From positions 79,674 to 143,673 of the forward strand of contig NZ_QBUD01000010.1 of assembly GCF_003058085.1 (NCBI RefSeq): DNA of 64,000 nt, read 5' to 3'. The notes beneath the pieces are model-generated. The model had not been told where the DNA came from. It was given only the letters and a program-made list of their open reading frames with translations, and ran no database searches. Below, in pieces: positions 9,135 to 17,800 of the stretch (positions are counted from its first letter, which is position 1; every line of letters starts with the position of its first letter). Source of the DNA: Yoonia sediminilitoris. Its GTDB lineage: Bacteria; Pseudomonadota; Alphaproteobacteria; Rhodobacterales; Rhodobacteraceae. A program made the position numbers and the translations under genes.

Positions 9135-11780
9135 ATGGACAAAGCTACACAGGAATTCTTGGATCGCGCCGATGCCGGCCGTACTTTGGCCAGACTACTG
9201 GTCGACATGGAACTGGATCGCCCGCTAATCTATGCGCTGCCCCGCGGGGGTGTGCCGGTGGCCGTCGAGGTCGCCAAAAGGTTGGGCGCGCCGCTTGATC
9301 TTTTGCTGGTGCGCAAAATCGGCGCGCCACGCAATCCCGAAGTCGCCCTTGGCGCGTTGGTCGAAGGCGCAGACGAGCAGATCGTCATCAACGAAGATGT
9401 CCGCCGTCTGTCCGGGGCGGATGATGCCTATATCGCGCAGGCCGTGGCCGACCAGCGGGCCGAACTTAACCGTCGCAAGACGCGTTATCTGGGCGACCGC
9501 GCGCGTCCTGACCCAACCGGCAGAACGGTCGTTGTCGTTGATGACGGTCTGGCAACGGGTGCGACGATGAAGGCCGCACTGATCGGTCTGAAGCGCGCCA
9601 AGCCCGCGCGGATCATTGTCGCCCTGCCCGTCGCGCCCAAGTCCGCGTTGGACGATATCTACGATCAGGCAGATGACATTGTCTGTGTCTATCCTGTCAC
9701 CGCTTTTCGCGGTGTGGGCGGCTTCTACAGGGACTTTCATCAGTTGTCGGACGATGAAACCGTAGGTTTGCTGAATTCGGTCACGCCCGAAACCGCGCAA
9801 AAAGAGCAGAAAAGCTACAAACGCCAGATTACGATTCCCCCCATGGGGCTGGCCGGCGATCTGACGGTGCCCAAGAACCCACAGGGCATCGTGCTTTTCG
9901 CCCATGGCAGCGGGTCCAGCAGGCTTAGCCCGCGCAATACATATGTCGCCGAAAAATTGAATGCACAGGGGTTCGCAACCCTGCTGTTCGACCTGTTGAC
10001 CCCCGAGGAAGGCGAGGATCGCCGCAATGTCTTTGACATTCCGCTGCTGGCTGATCGCGTCGTCGAGGCAACGATCTGGATCACATCAGAGCCCGATCTT
10101 GAGGACCTGCCACTGGGCCTGTTCGGGGCAAGTACCGGTGCGGCGGCAGCCCTTGTCGCAGCTGCAGAACTCAGAGGTCGGGTTGCTGCGGTGGTGTCAC
10201 GCGGTGGTCGTCCGGACCTTGCGATGGCATTCCTGCCGCAGGTTTCAAGCCCGACCCTTCTGATCGTGGGCGGCGATGACCATGATGTCATTACCTTGAA
10301 CCAACAGGCACTTGCGGCACTGACATGTACCAAAAAGCTGGAAATCGTCCCAGGCGCGGGCCATCTGTTCGAAGAGCCGGGCACATTGGACGACGCAATC
10401 GACCGCGCCGCTGACTGGTTCAACACACACCTGCGCAAGAAAGCGTTCAAATTCCCCAAGACGCCGCCGCCGACCCGGATCGAGACAGAGCTTTCCATCC
10501 TGACAGACGCCGCCGAGCCATTGCCGGCGATCAATGACCCTGAATTTGCGCAGGCTTTTGACCGGTTCGGATCAAAACGGGTCGTACTGTTGGGCGAATC
10601 CTCGCATGGCACCTCGGAATTCTATAACGCCCGCGCAGCCATCACCCGGCGACTTGTTCAGGAACACGGGTTTTCCATTGTCGCGGTAGAGGCCGACTGG
10701 CCCGATGCCGCCGCTGTTGATCGACACATTCGCCAGCGGCGGCATGAACCGATGAAAGACAGTGCCTTTGCGCGCTTTCCCACCTGGATGTGGCGCAATG
10801 TTGAATTCGAAGCCTTCACCCGTTTTCTGAAACTGCATAACGAAACCAAGTCGATGGAGGACCGCGTCGCATTCTATGGGCTCGACCTTTACAATATGCG
10901 CGCCTCGATCGCCGCTGTACTGGCCTATCTGGATCGGGTCGATGAGACCGCCGCAGCGGTTGCGCGGTCCCGCTATGCCTGTCTGGAGCCATGGTCGCGC
11001 GCGCCTGCCGCCTACGGGCGCGCGGCACTGACGCGCGGGTTCTCTGTCTGCGAAAAGGCAGTGTCTGAAATCCTTCTCGATCTGTTCCGGAAAGAGTTGG
11101 AGTATATCGCCAAAGACGGCGATCAGTTCTTTGACGCCACCCAGAACGCCCGGTTGGTCGCCAATGCCGAGCGCTATTATCGCGTGATGTATTACGGGTC
11201 GCAGCAGTCATGGAACCTGCGCGACCAGCATATGTTCCAGACCCTGCGCGACATCCTTGAACATGCTGGGCCCGACAAAAAGGCCGTGGTCTGGGCACAT
11301 AATTCGCATATCGGCGACGCGCGGCATACGGATATGGGCCGCAGCCGTGGCGAGTGGAATATCGGCCAACTGTGTCGGCAGGAATATGGCGACGATGCCG
11401 CCCTGATCGGCTTTGGTACAGCGTCGGGCACGGTGGCCGCTGCATCGGAATGGGATGACCCGATGGAAATCAAGACCATCCGCCCACCGCTGCCGGGCAG
11501 CTATGAAGCAATCTGTCAGGCGATCGAACCGGAACGGTTTCTGTGGGACTTCAAAAAGCCGCAGAAAGCCGGATTCCTTGATCTTGTCTCACAACCCCGG
11601 CTGGAACGCTACATCGGCGTTATCTATCGCCCGGAAACCGAAAGGGCGAGCCATTACAGCTATGCCGATCTGTCCAGCCAATATGACGCGTTCGTCTGGT
11701 TCGACCGGACGAATGCGGTGTCCCCGCTCGCTGCGCTGACCAATGTGGCAGAGGACGAAACCTATCCGTTTGGGCTGTGA
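9135..11780 (+). CDS. Phosphoribosyltransferase - alpha/beta hydrolase - erythromycin esterase-like fusion
   Basis: This 881-residue cytoplasmic protein has three enzyme-like parts. Residues about 1-215 are a type I phosphoribosyltransferase with the PRPP loop VVVVDDGLATGATMKAAL. Residues about 225-435 are a dienelactone-hydrolase-like alpha/beta hydrolase with nucleophile elbow GASTG, an Asp in GGDDHDV and a His in GAGHLFEEPG. Residues about 450-870 are an EreA-type erythromycin esterase-like domain with LLGESSHGTSEFYNA and EADWPDA. The EreA family hydrolyses macrolide lactones, but this subgroup sits with stress genes and its substrate is unknown. Two FNR-like boxes precede it and an sHSP cluster follows. 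No clear ribosome-binding site is seen before the ATG. Confidence 0.88.
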   Translation: MDKATQEFLDRADAGRTLARLLVDMELDRPLIYALPRGGVPVAVEVAKRLGAPLDLLLVRKIGAPRNPEVALGALVEGADEQIVINEDVRRLSGADDAYIAQAVADQRAELNRRKTRYLGDRARPDPTGRTVVVVDDGLATGATMKAALIGLKRAKPARIIVALPVAPKSALDDIYDQADDIVCVYPVTAFRGVGGFYRDFHQLSDDETVGLLNSVTPETAQKEQKSYKRQITIPPMGLAGDLTVPKNPQGIVLFAHGSGSSRLSPRNTYVAEKLNAQGFATLLFDLLTPEEGEDRRNVFDIPLLADRVVEATIWITSEPDLEDLPLGLFGASTGAAAALVAAAELRGRVAAVVSRGGRPDLAMAFLPQVSSPTLLIVGGDDHDVITLNQQALAALTCTKKLEIVPGAGHLFEEPGTLDDAIDRAADWFNTHLRKKAFKFPKTPPPTRIETELSILTDAAEPLPAINDPEFAQAFDRFGSKRVVLLGESSHGTSEFYNARAAITRRLVQEHGFSIVAVEADWPDAAAVDRHIRQRRHEPMKDSAFARFPTWMWRNVEFEAFTRFLKLHNETKSMEDRVAFYGLDLYNMRASIAAVLAYLDRVDETAAAVARSRYACLEPWSRAPAAYGRAALTRGFSVCEKAVSEILLDLFRKELEYIAKDGDQFFDATQNARLVANAERYYRVMYYGSQQSWNLRDQHMFQTLRDILEHAGPDKKAVVWAHNSHIGDARHTDMGRSRGEWNIGQLCRQEYGDDAALIGFGTASGTVAAASEWDDPMEIKTIRPPLPGSYEAICQAIEPERFLWDFKKPQKAGFLDLVSQPRLERYIGVIYRPETERASHYSYADLSSQYDAFVWFDRTNAVSPLAALTNVAEDETYPFGL

Positions 11781-11874
11781 TCTGTTCCGATCTCGCCGGA
11801 CACCGGCCCAACGGATGTACTGAAACCGCCGTACGACCTTGGGCGGCAGATTTGGAAACAAAAGGAGTATCAGA

Positions 11875-12318
11875 ATGCAACGGTCTGCTTTTTCACCATG
11901 GGCCTATCACGACCCATTCGCCGACATGCGCCGCCTGCAAGGCGCCATGAACCGGATATTCGACGGCTCGCGCACCCCTGCCCGTTCAGGGACCTATCCA
12001 CCGGTCAATTTCTGGGCCGGACAGGACAGTGTCGTGATGTCAACCGAACTGCCCGGTCTTGGCGAACAGGACATCGAGATGACTGTCAAGGACAGCATGA
12101 TCTCGATCCGTGGTACCTACCCTGATGCCGAAACCGGTGACGATATCGTCTGGCATCGCCGCGAACGCCCAGCCGGATCGTTCTTGCGGTCTATCGAACT
12201 GCCATTCCGGGTCGACCCCAACCAGATTGACGCCCGCTTTGCCAACGGGGTCCTGACGGTCGAAATGCAGCGCCCCGAAGACGACAAGCCCAAGCACATC
12301 CAGATCAAAGCGTCCTGA
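11875..12318 (+). CDS. Small heat-shock protein (Hsp20 family), first of three
   Basis: A 147-residue alpha-crystallin-type holdase chaperone. The alpha-crystallin domain runs from about residue 40 (PPVNFWAGQDSVVMSTELPG) to the conserved FANGVLTVEM near 125. The frame is open from 11839, but the ATG at 11875 follows AAAGGAGTATCAG and is chosen. It is the first gene of a row of three sHSPs and degP, all on the same strand with short gaps. The following gene starts 26 bases downstream behind its own strong ribosome-binding site. Confidence 0.92.
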   Translation: MQRSAFSPWAYHDPFADMRRLQGAMNRIFDGSRTPARSGTYPPVNFWAGQDSVVMSTELPGLGEQDIEMTVKDSMISIRGTYPDAETGDDIVWHRRERPAGSFLRSIELPFRVDPNQIDARFANGVLTVEMQRPEDDKPKHIQIKAS

Positions 12319-12344
12319 CCCCGCAAAAAAGGAGGAGGAAAATC

Positions 12345-12746
12345 ATGGCACAGGAAGTCACCACACAGGACACAACCGATATCGCACGGCCAAACGGCGA
12401 AACAGCGCCGACGGTTCCCACATTTGTGCCCGCAGTCGATATTTTCGAGCAGGGTGAAATCACTGTTATCCTTGCAGATATGCCCGGCGTAAAGTCCGAT
12501 GGTATCGAAGTTACGCTCGAACGTCAGGTCCTGACCCTGCGCGGCACGGTCACGCCACATGAACCCGAGGGGTATCGCCGCCTGTCATCGGAATACCGCG
12601 AAGGCGATTACCTGCGCGCCTTTACGCTGTCTGACGAAATTGATCTGGGCAGTATCAATGCGGCCTTCAAGAATGGGGTCCTGCGGCTGGAATTGCCGCG
12701 CGCGGCCGAGGCAAAGCCAAAGAAAATCACAGTCAAGGCGGCTTGA
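12345..12746 (+). CDS. Small heat-shock protein (Hsp20 family), second of three
   Basis: A 133-residue Hsp20 protein with the alpha-crystallin core ITVILADMPGVKSDGIEVTL and the late motif FKNGVLRLELP. The start is fixed by AAAGGAGGAGG nine bases before the ATG. Its N-terminal arm is short and differs from that of its neighbours, so the three chaperones may form hetero-oligomers; that is inference. No typical C-terminal I-x-I tail is obvious, though the end reads KKITVKAA. Confidence 0.92.
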   Translation: MAQEVTTQDTTDIARPNGETAPTVPTFVPAVDIFEQGEITVILADMPGVKSDGIEVTLERQVLTLRGTVTPHEPEGYRRLSSEYREGDYLRAFTLSDEIDLGSINAAFKNGVLRLELPRAAEAKPKKITVKAA

Positions 12747-12789
12747 TAGGCCCATTCAACCGATCAAACCCAATCAAGGAGATGGAAAC

Positions 12790-13296
12790 ATGCATATCAG
12801 CGATCTGATCCCTTGGGGCCGGGACAAAAAACAGGCCCCCCCGCAAGAAGACAACCGCGCGGTCAACCCAATGGTTTCCTTGCAGCGCGACATCAACCAT
12901 GTGTTTGATGACTTTTGGCGCAAGGTCGAAAGTGACTGGAACGGCGGCGACGCGGTGGGCATGTCCGGCCCCAGCACCGACATCACCGAGACGGAAAAAA
13001 GTATTGATGTCTCGATCGAACTGCCGGGTATGACGGAAAAGGACATCGACATTTCGCTGTCCAGCAATGCGATGACCATCCGCGGCGAAAAAAAGGTGGA
13101 GCACGAAGAAGAGCGCAAGGGCATCTATATGTCAGAGCGGTCCTATGGGTCGTTTTATCGGACGGTTCCCCTGCCCGCCGGTGTTGATCCTGACAAGGCC
13201 GATGCGAAATTCAAGAACGGTGTGCTGACTGTCAGCCTCCCCAAGACAGCCGAGGCACAGGCCAACATCAAACGCATTCCGGTCAAAGCCGCATAA
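12790..13296 (+). CDS. Small heat-shock protein (Hsp20 family), third of three
   Basis: A 168-residue class A-like sHSP. A long N-terminal arm (VNPMVSLQRDINHVFDDFW) precedes the alpha-crystallin domain (TDITETEKSIDVSIELPG, then FKNGVLTVSLPK) and the C-terminal IKRIPVKAA, which holds an I-x-I/V-like anchor. The frame is open from 12559 only because it overlaps the preceding gene; AAGGAGATGGAAAC directly before the ATG at 12790 marks the true start. It is the closest of the three to the usual single bacterial Hsp20. Confidence 0.93.
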   Translation: MHISDLIPWGRDKKQAPPQEDNRAVNPMVSLQRDINHVFDDFWRKVESDWNGGDAVGMSGPSTDITETEKSIDVSIELPGMTEKDIDISLSSNAMTIRGEKKVEHEEERKGIYMSERSYGSFYRTVPLPAGVDPDKADAKFKNGVLTVSLPKTAEAQANIKRIPVKAA

Positions 13297-13354
13297 TCCA
13301 TTGCCCGGGGCGGGCGCTGCCTGCCCCGGCGCCGTGACCCACAGGAGAAGGGAA

Positions 13355-14758
13355 ATGACACCATCTGCAAGCCAGCTTGGTCGCACATTGGCCGCGATCT
13401 GCATTTTTGTGCTGACATACGCCACCCCGATTGCCGCGCAACCGCTTGAACGACCCTTGTATCTGAATGACGACGGGCTGCCGACACTGGCACCATTGTT
13501 GTCCGAAGTCACACCCGCTGTTGTCAATATCTCGGTCGAAAGCCACCAGTCGGTCGAGATGAATCCGCTTTTCAACGACCCGTTCTTCCGGCGGTTCTTT
13601 GATATGCAACCAATGCCGCAACAGCCCGAAGAGCGCCAAAGAATGAGTTCGGGGTCAGGCGTCATCATTGATGCCCAAGAGGGCTATATCCTGACCAATC
13701 ATCACGTCATCGAAAATGGCGACCGGATTGTCGTGACGCTCAAAAACCGGCAAAGTTTCGATGCCGAATTGGTCGGCAGCGACCCCGGCACCGATATTGC
13801 GTTGGTCAAGATTGACGCAGATGGTCTTACCGCGCTTGAGCTGGGCGACAGTGACCGTTTGCAGGTCGGAGATTATGTTCTTGCGATCGGCAATCCCTTT
13901 GGGCTGGGTCAGACCGTCACATCCGGCATCGTCAGCGCGTTGGGGCGCAGCGGGCTGAATATCGAAGGCTACGAGGACTTCATTCAGACCGATGCGTCGA
14001 TCAATCCGGGCAATTCCGGTGGGGCGCTGGTCACGCTGGACGGACGCCTGATCGGCATCAATACCGCGATTATCGCCCCCTCCGGCGGCAATGTGGGGAT
14101 TGGATTTGCCGTGCCCGCCAACATGGCCGATGCGGTCTTTGATCAACTTGTTGAATTTGGCGAAGTGCAGCGCGGTCAGCTTGGTGTCACGGTTCAGGAT
14201 TTCACCCCCGATCTGGCAGATGCTTTGGGCATCGAGACCGGCGTCGGCGCTATTGTGACGCAGGTACAACCTGACAGCGCCGCAGAGCGGGCCGGTCTGC
14301 AACCCGGTGATTTGATCGTGTCCGTCGATGGGCGCGCCGTTGCCGGATCGGCAGACCTGCGCAGCCAGATCGGGCTGAAGCGGCTTGGCAGGCGTGTCGA
14401 AATCGAGATTATCCGCGATGGCGCGCCAATGACGCTGGAAGCCATTCTGAGCCGGGGCGCACGCAGCATGGCCAGTGCAGATGAAAACTCGCTGGGCAGG
14501 CTGTCAGGGGCACAACTCCGCAACATGGAGCCGGGCGACCCGCTTTATGGTCAGGTTTCAGGGGTCTTGGTCGCGCGTTTGGACCCGGGCAGCCGTGCCG
14601 CCGGTTCAGGCCTTGAGGCAGGCGACATCATCCTTGCCGTCAATCAGGTGCCTGTCACATCGGTGGCCGCGTTGCGCGCGCAGCTTGAACAAACCAGCGG
14701 CGTGCTCGCTTTGACAGTTCAGCGCGGGTCTGCGCGCATCTTCCTGGTTTTGCGCTAA
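13355..14758 (+). CDS. degP: DegP/HtrA-type periplasmic serine protease with two PDZ domains
   Basis: A 467-residue S1C protease and chaperone for damaged envelope proteins. An N-terminal signal peptide (hydrophobic TLAAICIFVLTYATPIAAQ) directs it to the periplasm. The catalytic triad is visible: His in LTNHHVIENG, Asp in GTDIALVKI and Ser in NPGNSGGALV. A first PDZ domain covers about residues 275-365 (QLGVTVQDF, GLQPGDLIVSVDG) and a second, shorter one covers about 400-465 (SGLEAGDIILAVN). The start is the ATG after AGGAGAAGGGAA. With the sHSP row it forms a protein-quality-control block. It could equally be called mucD-like. Confidence 0.92.
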   Translation: MTPSASQLGRTLAAICIFVLTYATPIAAQPLERPLYLNDDGLPTLAPLLSEVTPAVVNISVESHQSVEMNPLFNDPFFRRFFDMQPMPQQPEERQRMSSGSGVIIDAQEGYILTNHHVIENGDRIVVTLKNRQSFDAELVGSDPGTDIALVKIDADGLTALELGDSDRLQVGDYVLAIGNPFGLGQTVTSGIVSALGRSGLNIEGYEDFIQTDASINPGNSGGALVTLDGRLIGINTAIIAPSGGNVGIGFAVPANMADAVFDQLVEFGEVQRGQLGVTVQDFTPDLADALGIETGVGAIVTQVQPDSAAERAGLQPGDLIVSVDGRAVAGSADLRSQIGLKRLGRRVEIEIIRDGAPMTLEAILSRGARSMASADENSLGRLSGAQLRNMEPGDPLYGQVSGVLVARLDPGSRAAGSGLEAGDIILAVNQVPVTSVAALRAQLEQTSGVLALTVQRGSARIFLVLR

Positions 14759-14803
14759 CCCCGCCAAACGTTTGCTTCAATGACAAACAGTTATTTCCCA
14801 AGA

Positions 14804-14835
14804 CGCGATCTGCTGGTTTAATCCAGCAGGTCGCG
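14804..14835. terminator. Hairpin between convergent genes, possible terminator
   Basis: CGCGATCTGCTGG and CCAGCAGGTCGCG form a 13-bp stem with one G-U pair and a 6-base loop. It lies between the ends of degP and the convergent sensor gene and overlaps that gene's last codons. No run of T follows on either side, so it may only slow polymerase or protect the transcript ends. Confidence 0.45.
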
Positions 14836-17800
14836 CAGGGTCTTGGCCAATTCATTCAGGCTGTAGGGTTTACGCAAGATCGGATGGCGTTTGCGGGCAA
14901 ACCCGTCCACCACCTCGTTTCCGTCGGCGTATCCCGTCGCCAAGAGCACCTTGAGAGCGGGGTTGATTTTCAGTGCCTTATCGGCGACGTCGAAACCGGT
15001 CATACCGCCGGGCATCACAACATCTGAAAGTACGAGCGCAATCCGGTCATTGCCTTGCAGAATTTCCAGCGCCTCTGGCCCGTTCTCGGCCGCCAACGTT
15101 TGGTAGCCGAGACCATTCAGCCGATTGACGGTCAGCCGCCTGACGCGCGGGTCATCCTCAACCACCAGAATGGTTTCGTTGCGTGATTGCGGGATCTTGG
15201 CCTGTTTCGACTTGGCTACCGCAGGCGCCGCTGCGGCTTTGACAGCGGGCGGAATATACAGGGTGACGGTCGTGCCAAGACCCTCTTCGCTATAGATTGC
15301 GACATGACCACCTGACTGTTTGACAAAACCATAGACCATGCTGAGCCCAAGGCCATATCCCGCACCAAGGCCTTTGGTTGTGAAAAACGGCTCGAACACG
15401 CGGGGGGTCAATGCGTTGGGTATGCCCATGCCTGTATCGGTCACAGACAGGGCAACATAGGGGCCGGGGTCCACATCCACCTGCGTGGCCGCGTAATCAC
15501 TATCCAGAACCACGTTTCTGGTCTGAATTGTCAGGGTGCCGCCGTCTGGCATTGCATCACGGGCATTGATCGCAAGGTTCAGGATCGCATTTTCGACCTG
15601 ACCGGGGTCGGTCACTGTCAGACTGAGATCATCGGCAAGTTCGGTCTTGACCGATATGTCATCCCCTAGTGTGCGCACCAAAATTGGCTTGACCGCAATC
15701 ACCAGATCATTCAGCGACACGGTCGCGGGCTCAAGCGACTGTTTGCGCGAAAAGGCCAGCAGTTGCGTGGTCAGCTTGGCACCCAGTTCAGAGGCTTCCA
15801 GCGCTTCAGCCAGCAACTCTTTGGACGAGCGATCATCAAGCTCCATTTCAAGTAGTTCCAGATTGCCGATGATCACGGTCAGCAGGTTGTTGAAGTCATG
15901 CGCCAGACCACCGGTCAGCTGGCCGACTGCCTCCATTTTCTGGGCGCGCGCCAAGGCATCCCGGCGTTTCATGTCTTCGGTCAGATCATGCACAATGCCG
16001 GTGAAATTCCTCTCGCCGTCAATCCACCATTCGGCGACATTCAGGCGGATCGGTACCTCTGATCCATCCTTGTGGCGGGCGTACATCTCGCGACCAATGC
16101 CAATGATTTTTTTCTCTCCGGTTTCGAGGTAATGCGCCATGTAGCCATCATGTTGGCTTTGGTCGGGTTCCGGCATCAGCATCTTGACGTTCTGGCCAAT
16201 CACCTCTGAGCTGTTGTAGCCCAGAATGGTGCGTGCGGCAGGGCTGTAGCTGGTAACGATGCCCTGTGAATCAATGGTGATAATCGCCTCGGGCGCTGCG
16301 TCCAGAATGGCGCTGAGCCGTGCTTCGCGTTCTTCCAGACCCTGCTGGATTTTCTGCCGTTCGGTGATGTCTTCCATAGCCATGAGAATAAGTCTGTTGC
16401 CATGGGTCTCGGACTTCATCTGACGGGCATTGACCAGAACGCTGCGTTTGCCAAGGTCGGCCACCTCGATCTGGATTTCATGCCCTTCCACGGTCGTCTT
16501 GTCGGGCAATATCCGTTCAAGCAACTTGCGCAAGTCAGGCTGGTTCCACTGCCCGCCTTGCAGATTGAACAACTGCTTGCCTTGCACGGCCTTTGATGTT
16601 GTCTGAAAGATGGAACAAAATGATCGGCTGGCCCTGACCACGCACAGATCCTCGTCCAGAACCAGCATCGGTTCACGCACTGTCCCAATGATGTCTTCAG
16701 CAAATTGCAACGCGGATTCGTTTGACTGCTGCAACGCCTTGAGGTCGCTCACATCCGAAAAGGTGACAACAAAGCCATCGATTTTCCCGTCCTGTGTCCG
16801 GTAGGGCAGGATGCGGCGAATGAACCATTTGCCGTCGGTGGCCTGCACTTCTAACTCGATCGTGTTCAGATCCACGAGAACCTTGAGAGAGTCCTCAATC
16901 AAGGAAGGGTCGTTGATCTTGCCCGTGATATCACTGAACGGGCGGCCGACATCATTGGCAATGACGTTGAACAGCTGTCTGGTGGCGGGGGTGAAACGCA
17001 TGATCTTGAGGTCACGGTCCAGAAACAGGGTCGCAATCCCCGAGCTGGACAGCAGGTTATTGAGATCATCGGTCAGGTGATGCTCGTCTTCGACCTTTTG
17101 CTGAAGCTGGGAGTTCAGCATTGTCAATTCTTCGTTCAGCGATTGCAGTTCTTCCTTGGACGTTTCCAGTTCTTCGTTGGTCGACTGGAATTCTTCGTTC
17201 ATCGACATCGCTTCTTCGTTCGAGGCCTTCAATTCCTCGGACGAACGTTCATATTCGCGGATCGTGTTCTGCAACTCCTGACGGGTGGCTTCCAGTTCCA
17301 GCTCTAACTGGGTCCTGATCGGGCTGTCGTTTCCATTTTCTGCGGCTTCCTCCACGGCCTCTTTGACAGGCGCGTCCGCGAATGTCACAAGCAAGAGCTT
17401 GACCCCGTCCACCACCATCGGAAGCGCGGAAATTGTCACCAGCACACTGTGCCCCGCACGGGTCAGATTTCCCGTTGCAGTCACGTCCTGTTCGGTCTGA
17501 AAGGCGGTCCTGATCGTGCTCCCAAGCTTGGCGCGCAACCCGGGGCGGGCCATCGCCAACAGATCCTGACTGGCCTCGCCGGCGGGCACCTTGAGGTATT
17601 GATCCGCCGGCCCCTGCACAAACAATGTCTCCATGCCTGCATTGATCAAAACAGCGGCGGGTGCATATCGCTCCACGAGCAGTTTCTGGCACAGTTCGGC
17701 CAGTTGCTGCCCGTGGCTGATCTCCATATTGCGTGCGGCAGGTATCGCGCGGCCAAAGACCGGCGACTTGCCAAGCGGAAAGTCCAGATGCCGATGACGC

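Noticed and set aside
12559..12789. An N-terminal extension of the third small heat-shock protein
   Set aside because: The extension is the preceding gene read in another frame; a strong ribosome-binding site marks the ATG at 12790.
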